Shown one piece after another: positions 36,321-45,526 of a stretch of DNA of 64,000 nucleotides; position 1 is the first letter of the stretch; each line of letters starts with the position of its first letter. The notes under the pieces are model-generated. The model did no database searches. It was given only the letters and a program-made list of their open reading frames with translations, and had not been told where the DNA came from. The position numbers were made by a program, and so were the translations under genes. Source of the stretch: Nocardia tenerifensis NBRC 101015 (GTDB lineage Bacteria; Actinomycetota; Actinomycetes; Mycobacteriales; Mycobacteriaceae); assembly GCF_000308715.1 (NCBI RefSeq), contig NZ_BAGH01000351.1, positions 1 to 64,000 on the forward strand. The letters run 5' to 3'.

Positions 36321-36376
36321 GCAGTGAGATTTACCACTTGCCCAGCGAGTTGGAGATCGAACGTACCGATGATCAT
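36317..36376 (-). CDS. Possible 19-codon leader frame coupled to the pentapeptide gene
   Basis: An ATG at 36376 opens a frame of 19 codons whose TGA overlaps the GTG of the next gene. A GGGGGCTGCCC tract precedes it. It could couple translation, or be chance. Confidence 0.25.
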   Translation of the reverse strand: MIIGTFDLQLAGQVVNLTA

Positions 36377-36462
36377 GGGCAGCCCCCATTTGTCGTCACA
36401 TATCCCGATAAACCGCCGTCGGGGTACCAACCTCCGCACCACTGCGCCGGGACGGCGCCAGA

Positions 36463-37335
36463 CTACGGGCACCGACCACTCCCGGCCGCGCCGCTGAGGA
36501 ATTCGGTCAGCAGGGGGGCGAGGAGGTCCGGGCGGTCGAGGGGGATGATGTGGCCGCAGTCTTGGAGTACGTGCTCGGTGAGGGTGTCGGTGATCGGGCG
36601 TAGTTGGTTGGCCAGTGCGTCGCCGACGGGGCGGGCGCCGATCGCCATGGTCGGGACGGTGAGGCGGGTGGCGGCGACGGCCTGGCGGATCTGATCGGCG
36701 GTCTCGGGCATCGCCCGGTAGTGGGCGAAAGCGCATCGCAGGGCGTCGGGGCCGGTGTATGCGCTGGTGAAGGCGTCGCGGATGGCCGGGGGCACGCCGC
36801 GGCCTCGGGTGCCGATGGACAGGAACCAGTCGATGTAGTCGGATTCGTTTCCGAGAAGGACTTTTTCGGCCAGGCCCGGCACGGCGTGGAGGCCGAACCA
36901 CCACGGTGGGCCACCCGCGAGAAAGGCTTCGGCGCCGGGCAGCGGGCCCAGGACGGCTTCCATGAGGACCAGGCGCGAGACGCGGTCCGGTCGCCGCATT
37001 GCCAGTAGGAAGGCTGCGGTCGCTCCCAAATCCATTGCGACAACGGCGGCCCTCGTTTCGCCGAGGGCATCCAGTAGGGCTTCCGCGTCGGTGGCGAGCG
37101 TGCCCGCGTCGTAGCCGCCGGGTGTGCGGGTGCTCGCGCCGAGCCCGCGCAGGTCGGGCGCGATCACCCGATGATGTTGCGCGAGTGGGCCGATCACCTC
37201 GCGCCACACCTGCCAGGTGTGTGGGAATCCGTGCAGCAGCAGGACCGCTGGACCCGTGCCGGCGATGGCGGCGGTGATATCGATGCCGTTGGCCGTGATC
37301 TGCCGCACGGCGATGTCAGGTTGTTCCCTGGCCAT
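36463..37335 (-). CDS. Alpha/beta hydrolase (epoxide hydrolase or dehalogenase type)
   Basis: A 290-residue soluble hydrolase. HGFP (35-38) forms the oxyanion region; the nucleophile elbow VAMDLGATAA places Asp102 where epoxide hydrolases and haloalkane dehalogenases have Asp rather than Ser; CGHIIPLDRP carries the catalytic His. GGAGG precedes ATG 37335. It is divergent from an HxlR regulator, with a TTACT-N11-AGTAA repeat at 37358-37378 between them that could be the regulator's site. Confidence 0.83.
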   Translation of the reverse strand: MAREQPDIAVRQITANGIDITAAIAGTGPAVLLLHGFPHTWQVWREVIGPLAQHHRVIAPDLRGLGASTRTPGGYDAGTLATDAEALLDALGETRAAVVAMDLGATAAFLLAMRRPDRVSRLVLMEAVLGPLPGAEAFLAGGPPWWFGLHAVPGLAEKVLLGNESDYIDWFLSIGTRGRGVPPAIRDAFTSAYTGPDALRCAFAHYRAMPETADQIRQAVAATRLTVPTMAIGARPVGDALANQLRPITDTLTEHVLQDCGHIIPLDRPDLLAPLLTEFLSGAAGSGRCP

Positions 37336-37429
37336 TCGAGCCTCCAGTTACCTATGGTTACTACGTGAACATAAGTAAGCTGCGGCAACCTGCCAAGACG
37401 GCACTTTCGACACAGGTGGTGAGCTCGAG

Positions 37430-37819
37430 GTGACTGCCCCGACCGGCGAACGCCCCCGCGGCGATCTGTTCTCTCCGGCGTGCCCGACCCGTCGCCTCCT
37501 GGATCGGCTGGGCACCAAATGGGTATCGATGGTGGTCAAGTTGCTGGCCGAGGCCGCGCCGGGCGAGGTGCGCTTCGCCGAACTCCAGCGGCGCATGCCC
37601 GGCGTTTCACAGAAGATGCTGTCGGTGACGCTGCGCGACCTGACCCGCGACGGGCTGGTCGACCGCCGCGTCGAATCCACGGTGCCCCCGCGGGTGCACT
37701 ATCGACTCACCGAGCTGGGGCTGTCCCTCGAGGTTCCGCTGGGCGCCCTGCGCGCCTGGGCGCAGGATCACATGGCCGAGATCGACGCGGCGCGCGACAC
37801 CGCCGCCGCGCGGGATTGA
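37430..37819 (+). CDS. HxlR-family winged-helix regulator
   Basis: A 129-residue single-domain regulator: CPTRRLLDRLGTKW near the N-terminus with the family's conserved Cys, MPGVSQKMLSVTLRDL as recognition helix, and the VHYRLTELG wing. Members respond to aldehydes, quinones or oxidants through that Cys or through ligand binding. It is divergent from the alpha/beta hydrolase and likely controls it. Confidence 0.87.
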   Translation: MTAPTGERPRGDLFSPACPTRRLLDRLGTKWVSMVVKLLAEAAPGEVRFAELQRRMPGVSQKMLSVTLRDLTRDGLVDRRVESTVPPRVHYRLTELGLSLEVPLGALRAWAQDHMAEIDAARDTAAARD

Positions 37820-37848
37820 AGCCGCCGTAGCGGAAGTTGTCTGCGCGG

Positions 37849-38214
37849 TCAGACGCGCGCCGTGGAGTCGGATCGGTGCGCCGGGGCGGTGAGGAGATGG
37901 TCCAGGTGAGCACTCGACCATCCGCACAGTCCGTGGATCGTCTGCACGAGCCCCTCCCCGGCCGCGGTGAGGTGGTAGTCGACGCGCGGGTTGGCGGTGC
38001 GGTGGTCGAATCTGGTTATCAGACCGTGGTTTTCGAGTTCACGCAAAGTCTGGGTGAGCATTTTGTAGCTGATGCCCTCGACGGCACGGTGTAATTCGCG
38101 GAACCGATACCGGCCTGCCGCGATTTCCTCGAGCACCCGCAGACCCCACTTCGTCGACACCGCGGCGAAGACTCGCCAGGCAACCTCACGCCCGAGTTGT
38201 TCCGCATCCCGCAT
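37849..38214 (-). CDS. HxlR-family winged-helix regulator
   Basis: A 121-residue HxlR protein with the KWGLRVLEEIAAG first helix, ISYKMLTQTLRELENHGLI recognition region and VDYHLTAAG wing. The conserved N-terminal Cys is absent, unlike the neighbour at 37430, so it must sense another signal. It is divergent from a VOC-family protein that begins 67 bases away, a frequent partner. ATG 38214 follows GGTGG. Confidence 0.85.
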   Translation of the reverse strand: MRDAEQLGREVAWRVFAAVSTKWGLRVLEEIAAGRYRFRELHRAVEGISYKMLTQTLRELENHGLITRFDHRTANPRVDYHLTAAGEGLVQTIHGLCGWSSAHLDHLLTAPAHRSDSTARV

Positions 38215-38281
38215 CGACAACCACCGCTCACCTCGAAGTGCGTACTGCCGGTCCCGGCAATCCCACAGTAGCTTCGCCGAC

Positions 38282-38656
38282 GTGCAGATATTGAAGACCT
38301 ACGCCCGCCTGTTCGTCGCCGATCTCGACACCGCCCTACCGACCTACGAGAAACTCGTCGGCACCCCCGCCGACCTCCGATTCCCCTTCGAACAAGCCGA
38401 ACTAGCCGCCATCGGCGACTTCCTCCTCATCGCAGGCTCACCCGAACACACCGACCGATTCCGCACCACGATCGGCCCGGTAATCGTCGACGACCTGAAC
38501 CAGCTGATCACCGAACTCACCGCAGCCGAGGCCACCCTCACCGCCGGCCCCCTCCACAGCGAAACCGGCCGCTTCGCCTACCTACGCCACCCCGACGGAA
38601 CAGAGGTCGAGTACGTGGAATGGTCACCAGAGGTGCGCACCCGGGTGCTCGCTTAA
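38282..38656 (+). CDS. VOC (glyoxalase/bleomycin-resistance) family protein
   Basis: A 124-residue protein with the beta-alpha-beta-beta-beta pattern of the vicinal oxygen chelate fold: KTYARLFVADLDTALPTYEKLVG, a middle IGDFLLIAG strand, and a final YLRHPDGTEVEYVEW segment with the family Glu. Members act as dioxygenases, isomerases or binders of small ligands. The start GTG 38282 suits the fold. It is divergent from the HxlR gene at 38214. Confidence 0.8.
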   Translation: MQILKTYARLFVADLDTALPTYEKLVGTPADLRFPFEQAELAAIGDFLLIAGSPEHTDRFRTTIGPVIVDDLNQLITELTAAEATLTAGPLHSETGRFAYLRHPDGTEVEYVEWSPEVRTRVLA

Positions 38657-38857
38657 CACAGCCGTCCCAGGCATTTTCCCGACGTGTCACACAGCTGTTT
38701 CCCAGGTCATAGCGGGACTGGAATACCCCGGGCGAACTGACCGTTGAACACCCTGTCGACGTCCGGACAGCCCCGGGCCTCACCCCTTAGTCGCTCAGAG
38801 CGACCACTCGCCGAGAGGCGCTTGTGGGACGTCGACCTCGAAGTCGGAAGACTCGAA
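38657..38857 (+). other. Structured intergenic stretch before a strong terminator, possible small RNA
   Basis: No gene is seen in this 200-base stretch, but it has small hairpins (GTCGCTCAGAGCGAC and CGCCGAGAGGCG) and ends directly in an intrinsic terminator. That terminator is 200 bases after the VOC gene, too far to be its usual terminator. A non-coding RNA of about 100-200 bases is possible. Confidence 0.3.
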
Positions 38858-38887
38858 GCCGCCAAGCGCAACCGCTTGGCGGCTTTT
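38858..38887 (+). terminator. Intrinsic terminator with T-run
   Basis: Perfect 11-base arms GCCGCCAAGCG and CGCTTGGCGGC around CAAC, followed by TTTT. This is the most canonical terminator in the window. Confidence 0.8.
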
Positions 38888-39218
38888 CGGCGTTCAGTCG
38901 TCGATGTCGGACACGGTCTGGCCGAGCACGGATCGTCACCGAATCCTCGCAAACGCCTGAACAATCGATCGCTGTCCGAGTATCCTCGATATCGCGAAGC
39001 TCAAAGGGTCTGTGCGACAACATCTTCCGCACGCTTCGCTGCTGATATCACCTGTCGCGCCATCCCCGTTTCACCTACACCATTCTGCGTTGCGCAAGCC
39101 GTAAAGATGCACCCGCACGTGCTCGATGTTCTTCCTCGCGCGAACACACGGGCGGCCGGGCCGTATGCCCGGCCGGCGGAAATCCTTCGGAACGAACCAG
39201 ATCGGGAAGGAACGGAAA
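38888..39218. other. Intergenic region upstream of the S15 hydrolase
   Basis: About 330 bases with no supported gene. It should carry the promoter and leader of the hydrolase starting at 39219. Nothing distinctive was found. Confidence 0.35.
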
Positions 39219-40901
39219 ATGCCGGAATCCAGCTCGAACCAAACCAGCTTTCTGACCGAGGAGCAAGAGAACCAAGCCCTGGAGGTCGGGCACGCCCTGT
39301 TGACCGGCGATGTCGGCACGACCCCCTCGGTCCTCGCCGGAGATATCGCCGAGGTGCGCAACAACTGCACCTTGGGAGCGGCGCGAATTCCCGTGACCAC
39401 CAAGGACGACCACGGCCGAGACGTCGAGCTCGACGCCTTCGCCGCGGCACCCCTGCTCGGCCGCACGCACCCCGTCGTCATCCTGCCCGCCGGGCTGACC
39501 AAGATCGGCTGGAAGATGTACTACGGCGCCATTGTGCGGCTGCTGCTGCGCGGCTACGCGATCGTCGCGTACAGCGAACGCGGCCTGGGGGATTCGACCG
39601 GGCAGCTGACCGTCGCCGGGCCCGAGGACATCACCGACGCCCGCGAGGTCATCGATTGGACGCTGGGTCAAGACAATCTGCGCGCCGACCCCGGCAACAT
39701 CGGGATGCTCGGCCTGTCCTACGGCTCGGGCATCAGCCAGCTCACCGCACTCGCCGACCCACGGGTCAAAGCCGTTGTCGCCTTGAGCACATGGGCGGAC
39801 CTGGGCGAGGCGCTCTACGACAACTCGACCCGGCACATGAAGGCCGCAAGGGAACTCGCCGAAGTCAGCACCGAGCCCAGCGCCGGATTGACCAAGGTGC
39901 TGGAGAACTTCGAGAAAAACGAGAACATCGACGAGGTGCTGACCTGGGCGCGGGACCGCTCCCCCGCCCACAAACCGGCGGTCGAGGGACATTACGCGCC
40001 CACGTTCTTCACCACCTACTGGCACGAGACGATCTTCCCGGCGAACCAGCTGCTCGACTATATCGATCGTTATCCCGGTCCGAAGCGGGTGGACAGCGCC
40101 GTCGGTGACCACGGCGCGGTCGACGTCCTCGGCACGGCCACCGGCATCCCCCAGCGCACCCCCGACGCGGGCTACGCCTGGTTCGATCGTCACTTGCGCG
40201 GGATAGACAACGGCATAGACCGCGACGGCATCCTGCACACCGAAACCATGCACACCTTCGCCATCTCCACCGCCCCGGACGTGGCGACATGGTCGAAGAC
40301 GCCACAGCGCCTGTTTCTGGTCGCCCCCACCGACGAGGAAGCCGACGGCCTGTTGGAGCCGACCCAGCCGACGTCCTACCTGCAAAGTTTCCAGGCCGGA
40401 ACCCAACAGGTCCAAATGACCTCGGCGCTGATCTTCGGCGGCTGGCGCGAGCGCTTCGGCTTCCCGGACCACCAGTCACTGGCAGCGGTGAAACGCCGCG
40501 AGGCCGCGGTGTGGAAGATCCCATCCCTCTTCACCGAAGCCCAGCACATCGCAGGCATCCCGACAATGCGGCTGACCGTCACCCCACCGGACAAAACCAT
40601 CACCCTCATCACCTACCTCTTCGACCACAACCCCGCCGCCGACACCCTCACCCTCATCACCCACGCCGCCACCACCCTCGACACCCTCGAACCGGCCCCG
40701 ACCGACATCACCTTCCGGCTCCAAGCCGCCGACTACCACGTCCCAGCCGACCACCAACTCGTCCTGATCACCGATACCCGAGACCCCCTCTACGACGACG
40801 GCCACACCATCACCACGGGCGCCGTCGAACTGTCCGACGTAAAAGGCCCTGCCTACCTGGACATCCCGATGATCCCGAGTCCGCGAGCCTTCGCCTCCTG
40901 A
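39219..40901 (+). CDS. CocE/NonD-type hydrolase (S15 peptidase family)
   Basis: A 560-residue cytoplasmic serine hydrolase. The alpha/beta core shows the oxyanion strand VVILPAGL, YSERGLGDSTG (119-128) and the nucleophile elbow GLSYGSG with Ser168; GDHGAVD (about 302) may hold the catalytic His region. A C-terminal beta-domain of 160 residues is typical of the Xaa-Pro dipeptidyl-peptidase / cocaine-esterase group. It cleaves esters or X-Pro peptides, but the substrate is unknown. The start ATG 39219 follows GGAAGGAA. A 12-base hairpin follows the stop. Confidence 0.83.
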   Translation: MPESSSNQTSFLTEEQENQALEVGHALLTGDVGTTPSVLAGDIAEVRNNCTLGAARIPVTTKDDHGRDVELDAFAAAPLLGRTHPVVILPAGLTKIGWKMYYGAIVRLLLRGYAIVAYSERGLGDSTGQLTVAGPEDITDAREVIDWTLGQDNLRADPGNIGMLGLSYGSGISQLTALADPRVKAVVALSTWADLGEALYDNSTRHMKAARELAEVSTEPSAGLTKVLENFEKNENIDEVLTWARDRSPAHKPAVEGHYAPTFFTTYWHETIFPANQLLDYIDRYPGPKRVDSAVGDHGAVDVLGTATGIPQRTPDAGYAWFDRHLRGIDNGIDRDGILHTETMHTFAISTAPDVATWSKTPQRLFLVAPTDEEADGLLEPTQPTSYLQSFQAGTQQVQMTSALIFGGWRERFGFPDHQSLAAVKRREAAVWKIPSLFTEAQHIAGIPTMRLTVTPPDKTITLITYLFDHNPAADTLTLITHAATTLDTLEPAPTDITFRLQAADYHVPADHQLVLITDTRDPLYDDGHTITTGAVELSDVKGPAYLDIPMIPSPRAFAS

Positions 40902-40908
40902 TCCCTGG

Positions 40909-40939
40909 CCGGACCGGTCCGCACCAAGGACCGGTCCGG
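40909..40939 (+). terminator. Hairpin after the S15 hydrolase
   Basis: Perfect 12-base arms CCGGACCGGTCC and GGACCGGTCCGG around seven bases, eight bases after the stop codon, without a T-run. Confidence 0.6.
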
Positions 40940-41170
40940 TGCGCGGTCGCGGAATCAATACAGCCACCTGGAGCACTTCGGGCCGTCGAGACAAGCGGCC
41001 CACTCCCGCACGCCGACCTGCTCGATGTGCTTCGCACAATGCCGGCACGCCACCGGACGCCGCGGCGGTCACAACGGTCATCTGCGTCGCCGGAAGATCA
41101 ACGGGCCGAGATCGTTTCCGCTTCAGCGAAGCACTCATAATGCCGATTCGAGCGAATACCGGTCGGGTGA

Positions 41171-41698
41171 TCAGGCTTCGGCGAGGTCACACTCGGCAAC
41201 CCGAGCCAGCATGCTCAGCATCAGCTTTCGCTGCGCACTGGGGATCCCGTCGAACGCGCGAGTCTCAGCGGCGTCGCGGGCAACGGCGAACTGGGCGTGG
41301 ACGCGTTTACCCGCGGAGGTGATGCGGGGGATCCGCACGCGCCGGTCGGTCGGGGCGACCGTGCGGGTGACGAGCTTCTGCTTTTCGAGGCGATCGAGCA
41401 CGCTGATCAGCGTCGATTTGTCGACGCACACGATGCGGCTCAGTTCGAGTTGGTTCGCTTGCTCGCCGTCGGCGAGTGCCGCGAGTACAAGCCAGTCGCG
41501 CATGTCCCGCAACCCGATCTCGACCGCGGCGCGGTCGAGATGGTCCGCCATGCGTGCGTTCGCCGCGTGCAGCAGGAAAGCGAGGTCGTTCGGACGGCTG
41601 TGCGCCCCGGAGGCCTGACCGTTCTCCGGGGCGGCGAGTGGTCGCGAGGTCTCCATGGTCGCCATCGTAGCCAGTCCGGCCAGTTGAGCCAAGTTCAT
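41171..41698 (-). CDS. MarR-family regulator
   Basis: A 175-residue regulator. The winged helix spans about residues 60-125 (QLELSRIVCVDKSTLISVLDRLEKQKLV, then TDRRVRIPRIT with the wing). The N-terminal 30 residues are probably disordered, and an internal ATG (MATMETS) may be the real start. It is divergent from the SRPBCC/epoxide hydrolase/LLM operon and is the obvious candidate for its control. MarR members respond to phenolics or oxidants. Confidence 0.85.
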   Translation of the reverse strand: MNLAQLAGLATMATMETSRPLAAPENGQASGAHSRPNDLAFLLHAANARMADHLDRAAVEIGLRDMRDWLVLAALADGEQANQLELSRIVCVDKSTLISVLDRLEKQKLVTRTVAPTDRRVRIPRITSAGKRVHAQFAVARDAAETRAFDGIPSAQRKLMLSMLARVAECDLAEA

Positions 41699-41789
41699 AT
41701 TAGTTCAACCCCAATCATCTTGACTCAAACTATCTCGGGTCGTACTGTTTGGACAGTCAACGTAATACGTTCTGCGCCAGGAGAATCGA

Positions 41790-42242
41790 ATGTCGTCCGC
41801 GCCCCGCCCACTCCGGATTTCCCGTGACATCGTCATTGCCGCACCGCCGTCGGCGGTGTTCTCGGTGCTGGCCAATCCGCATCGCCACGCGGATTTCGAC
41901 GGATCCGGCACCGTACAGAACGTGGTCTCGGGACCGGACCGGCTGAGCATGGGCGCCACGTTCAGGGTCGCGATGAAGCTGTTCGGTGTGCGTTACCGGA
42001 TCCTCAACACGGTCGTCGAGTTCGAGGCCGACCGGCGCATCGCCTGGTGCCATCCCGGCAAGCACCGCTGGCGCTACGAACTCGAGGAGGTCGACGGCGG
42101 AACCCAGGTGACCGAGACCTTCGACCTGTCCACCTCGCCGGTCCGCGCACTGCTCGTGCGCACACCATGGCCGCGCTGGAACGCCGAAGGCATCGCGAAG
42201 ACGCTGCCGCGGCTCGGCACTCTCGTCGAGAGCGGCCTCTGA
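41790..42242 (+). CDS. SRPBCC (START-like) family protein
   Basis: A 150-residue single-domain protein: the initial [19 protein letters not shown] strand/helix, a [27 protein letters not shown] beta-hairpin, and a final helix. The fold forms a hydrophobic pocket used for lipids, polyketides or aromatics. It starts the operon that continues with epoxide hydrolase (one base gap) and LLM monooxygenase. Confidence 0.83.
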   Translation: MSSAPRPLRISRDIVIAAPPSAVFSVLANPHRHADFDGSGTVQNVVSGPDRLSMGATFRVAMKLFGVRYRILNTVVEFEADRRIAWCHPGKHRWRYELEEVDGGTQVTETFDLSTSPVRALLVRTPWPRWNAEGIAKTLPRLGTLVESGL

Positions 42243-42243
42243 C

Positions 42244-43434
42244 ATGCCGTCCGCACCTCGACCATTCCGGATAGACATCCCCGACGCAGACCTCGCGGAC
42301 CTGACTCAGCGCCTGGACCGCACTCGATGGCCCGATGAAATACCCGGGGCCGGTTGGTCCTACGGCGTCGACAAGACGTGGCTGCGGGAGTTGGCCGACT
42401 ATTGGCGCGACGGCTACGACTGGCGAGCGCACGAAGCCGCACTCAACGCGCACCCGCAGTTCACCGTCGACATCGACGGGCAGAACATCCATTTCCTACA
42501 CGTCCGCTCTCCCGAGCCGGACGCGACACCGTTGATCATCACCCACGGCTGGCCGAGCACGATCGCCGACTTCCGAGCGATCCTCGGACCGCTGAGCGAT
42601 CCCCGCGCGCACGGCGGCGATCCGGCCGACGCTTTCCACGTCGTCGCCCCGTCGCTGCCCGGCTACGGGTTTTCCGGCCCGACCCGCGAACGTGGCTGGG
42701 GCGTCCATCGCACCGCCCGTGCCTGGGCCGAGTTGATGACCAAGCTGGGGTATGAACGCTACGCGGTCCAGGGTGGGGATTTCGGCAGCCTCATCGCGCC
42801 CGAGCTGGGCCGCGTCGCCCGCGAGCGGGTGATCGGCATCCACGTCAACGCACTGGCCTTCGCCGCCTCACCCATGACTCCCGACGAGCTAGAACTGCTC
42901 GACGAGGCGGACCGCGAACGGGCGCTGAACCAGGAACGCTGGTGGTATGGACGCTCGGGCTACATGCACCAGATGAGCACCCGTCCGCAGACGATCGCCT
43001 ACGCGCTCAACGACTCCCCGGTCGGGCAGCTGGCCTGGAACCTGGAATGGTTCGTCGACTACGACCCGACACAGACACGCCAGACCCCCGTCGATCGAGA
43101 CGCGATCCTCACCAACGTCACCATCTACTGGCTCACCGGGACCGCGGGGTCCGCGGCACGGCTCTACTTCGAACTCGGACCCGAGTTCCGAGCGGGCAGG
43201 CCGTCTCCTTCGGGGGTTCCGACGGCTGTCGCGAACTTCCCCGGAGACAACGCGATTCAGGATCTTGCACGACTGTCGCATGTGATAACCCGGTGGCGAG
43301 ACTACGACCGTGGCGGACACTTTCCCGCGCTGCAAGCACCACAGGAACTCATCGCCGACATCCGGGAATTCTTCCGTCCCCTTACGGACACGCCTCGGCG
43401 CACGAATACTCCAACCGCGGAAAGGAATCACTGA
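42244..43434 (+). CDS. Epoxide hydrolase (EHN family)
   Basis: A 396-residue alpha/beta hydrolase with the N-terminal EHN domain (about residues 4-110) known from microsomal-type epoxide hydrolases. HGWP (101-104) is the oxyanion motif, Asp179 in QGGDFGS is the nucleophile, and the late [10 protein letters not shown] provides the His. It opens epoxides to diols in the cytoplasm. It lies between an SRPBCC protein and an LLM monooxygenase with gaps of one and zero bases. The monooxygenase might form the oxygenated substrate that this enzyme clears. Confidence 0.9.
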   Translation: MPSAPRPFRIDIPDADLADLTQRLDRTRWPDEIPGAGWSYGVDKTWLRELADYWRDGYDWRAHEAALNAHPQFTVDIDGQNIHFLHVRSPEPDATPLIITHGWPSTIADFRAILGPLSDPRAHGGDPADAFHVVAPSLPGYGFSGPTRERGWGVHRTARAWAELMTKLGYERYAVQGGDFGSLIAPELGRVARERVIGIHVNALAFAASPMTPDELELLDEADRERALNQERWWYGRSGYMHQMSTRPQTIAYALNDSPVGQLAWNLEWFVDYDPTQTRQTPVDRDAILTNVTIYWLTGTAGSAARLYFELGPEFRAGRPSPSGVPTAVANFPGDNAIQDLARLSHVITRWRDYDRGGHFPALQAPQELIADIREFFRPLTDTPRRTNTPTAERNH

Positions 43435-44283
43435 ATGCGAATCGGCGTCGGACTTCCCAACCAGGTACGCAATCTCGACCCGACGACCATCCCGCGCTGG
43501 GCAGCGCGGGCCGAGGACGCCGGGTTTTCCACCATGGCCACCACCGGACGCTACGCTTACCCGGGCATCAGCGACACCGTCGCGCTCGCGGCCGCAGCCG
43601 CGGCGACCACGACGATCGGCCTGCTCAGCGCGGTCCTGCTGGCCCCCGCATGGCCAGCCGCCCTGCTGGCCAAGGAGATCGCGGACATCGACGGAATCTC
43701 CGGCGGCCGCCTGACCCTCGGCATCGGAATCGGTTCGCGCGCAGAAGAATTCACTGTACCCGGGCATGACCTCCCCGGTCGCGGCGCTCGCCTGGAATCC
43801 GACCTGGCGCTCTACCGCGACGTATGGGGCGGCAATCCCGTCGGCAACGCACTGAACCCTGCCGTGCCCTCAGGAACCCGGCAAGTCCCGCTGCTGTTCG
43901 GCGGATACTCCGCTCCCACACTGGACCGCATGGCGCGCTGGGGCGAAGGCTACATCGGCGGCGCACTGCCACCGGCCATGACAGCACCCAGCTTCGCCGC
44001 GGCACGGCGAGCCTGGCAGGAGGCTGGACGCCAGGGAACTCCGAGACTTGTCGCCCTCGCCTACTTCGCCCTGAGCGACACCGAAACCGGACGATCGAAC
44101 ATCCGGGACTTCTACCGGCTGGCCCCCGAACCCATCGCAGGCAACGTCACACTCTGCACCACCCCGACCATGATCGAACAGACCATCGCCGACTACACCG
44201 ACCTCGGTGTCGACGAGATCATCTTCACCCCCGCCACCGACGACCTCGACGAACTCACCCGCCTCGCCGACGCCGTCAACTGA
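43435..44283 (+). CDS. LLM-class (luciferase-like) flavin or F420 oxidoreductase
   Basis: A 282-residue TIM-barrel enzyme of the luciferase-like group: first strand IGVGLPN, then GFSTMATTGR, a middle LTLGIGIGSRAEEF segment, and a C-terminal TIADYTDLGVDEIIF helix/strand. Nocardia and mycobacteria make F420, so either FMN or F420 may be the cofactor. It starts directly after the epoxide hydrolase stop and is thus co-translated. Confidence 0.85.
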   Translation: MRIGVGLPNQVRNLDPTTIPRWAARAEDAGFSTMATTGRYAYPGISDTVALAAAAAATTTIGLLSAVLLAPAWPAALLAKEIADIDGISGGRLTLGIGIGSRAEEFTVPGHDLPGRGARLESDLALYRDVWGGNPVGNALNPAVPSGTRQVPLLFGGYSAPTLDRMARWGEGYIGGALPPAMTAPSFAAARRAWQEAGRQGTPRLVALAYFALSDTETGRSNIRDFYRLAPEPIAGNVTLCTTPTMIEQTIADYTDLGVDEIIFTPATDDLDELTRLADAVN

Positions 44284-44398
44284 ACGGCCCGACCGAAGTC
44301 GTTGCGGCGCTTCCCCACCGAAACGGTCGCCGACTACGGGACCATGGCGTGGCCTGGATTCATCGCACCCCACACACAGTAGGTGCGCCTCTGGTCAG

Positions 44399-44472
44399 TG
44401 CCCCCAGTCGGACTCGAACCGACACTCGATGGATTTTAAGTCCACTGCCTCTGCCAATTGGGCTATGGGGGC
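44399..44472 (-). tRNA. tRNA-Leu (anticodon UAA) with a short variable arm
   Basis: A 74-base cloverleaf on the minus strand. Acceptor arms GCCCCCA and TGGGGGC pair fully, with A as discriminator. The anticodon stem GTGGA/TCCAT encloses loop CTTAAAA with UAA. The T-arm is GTCGG-TTCGAGT-CCGAC. The variable region is only five bases (CGAGT), whereas leucine tRNAs normally have a long class II arm. It reads UUA codons, rare in this GC-rich genome. Confidence 0.93.
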
Positions 44473-44583
44473 CGTCCGGGACAGCGTACCGAGTCGTACG
44501 GGTGTACCGGAATTCCGAGTGATCTAGCTGTGCAATGTGTCGGGGTCCTCCTGGGGAAAGTCGGGCAGTTGACCAAAAAGTGA

Positions 44584-45501
44584 CTAGCGCCTCGGCGGTA
44601 GGGGGATGCGGGTTAGGTCGGTGGCTATGTGGAGGGGGCCGGGGAAGTGGTGGCGGGCCTCGGTCAGGTGGGCGGAGAGGTCGCGGTAGCGCTGGGAGAA
44701 GTGGGTGAGGACGAGGGTGCGGGCGCCGGCGGTGGCGGCGGCGCGGGCGGCCTGGCCCGCGGTGAGGTGGCCGTATTCGGCGGCGAGGTGGGCGTCGGCG
44801 TCGAGGAAGGTGGCCTCGATGACGAGCATGTCGACGTCGGCGGCTAGTTCGTGGACGCCGTCGCAGACGCGGGTGTCCATGACGAAGGCGAAGCTTTGGC
44901 CGGGGCGGGGCTCGCTGACCTCGTCGAGAGTTATTGTGCGGCCGGAGACTTCGACCTCGCCGTGCTGTTGCAGGCGGCTGATGATGGGGCCGGACAGCCC
45001 GACGTCGCGCAGTCGGTCGGGCAGGATGCGGCGGCCGGGTGGCTCGGTGAGCCGGTAGCCGAAGGTGTCGACGGGGTGGGACAGCGGGACGGCCGAGACC
45101 GCGAACGGCGCGCCGGGGAAGTCGACCGCGCCCGCGTGATGGATTGGGCGAGGCCGCAATTCGGCGCGCCGGTAGTACGACGTGGCGTTGACGAGCCGGT
45201 CGTAATACTCGGCGCCCGAGGCGGGGAAGCAGACGTCGACGGCGTGCGGCACGTGGTCGAGACTGATCCGCTGCGCCACGCCGGCGAGGCCGAGGCTGTG
45301 GTCGCCGTGGAAGTGGGTGATGGCGATGCGGGTGATGTCGGTGGCGGACACGCCGGCGTAGGTCATCTGCCGCTGTGTCCCCTCGCCCGGATCGAACAGC
45401 ACCCCTTCCTCGTCCCACCGCAGCAGATACCCATTGTGGTTGCGCTGCTTGGTCGGTACCTGGCTGGCGGTCCCGAGGACGACGAGCTCCCGCGGCGACA
45501 C
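44584..45501 (-). CDS. rnz: RNase Z-like metallo-beta-lactamase protein
   Basis: A 305-residue protein of the RNase Z/ElaC group, which trims 3' ends of tRNA precursors. The metal motif is [10 protein letters not shown]. The N-terminal [21 protein letters not shown] and the [11 protein letters not shown] block are hallmarks of the group, and a late THFSQRY with VIEATFL completes the metal ligands. It sits close to a tRNA gene on the same strand, though gene linkage is not required for its job. Confidence 0.87.
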   Translation of the reverse strand: MSPRELVVLGTASQVPTKQRNHNGYLLRWDEEGVLFDPGEGTQRQMTYAGVSATDITRIAITHFHGDHSLGLAGVAQRISLDHVPHAVDVCFPASGAEYYDRLVNATSYYRRAELRPRPIHHAGAVDFPGAPFAVSAVPLSHPVDTFGYRLTEPPGRRILPDRLRDVGLSGPIISRLQQHGEVEVSGRTITLDEVSEPRPGQSFAFVMDTRVCDGVHELAADVDMLVIEATFLDADAHLAAEYGHLTAGQAARAAATAGARTLVLTHFSQRYRDLSAHLTEARHHFPGPLHIATDLTRIPLPPRR

Positions 45502-45526
45502 GCTAAACCCGTCCTGACGGCATGCC

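Noticed and set aside
41655-41730. MarR operator in the gap before the SRPBCC gene
   Set aside because: Repeated TTGA/TTCAAC segments are present but no palindrome was good enough to report as a site.
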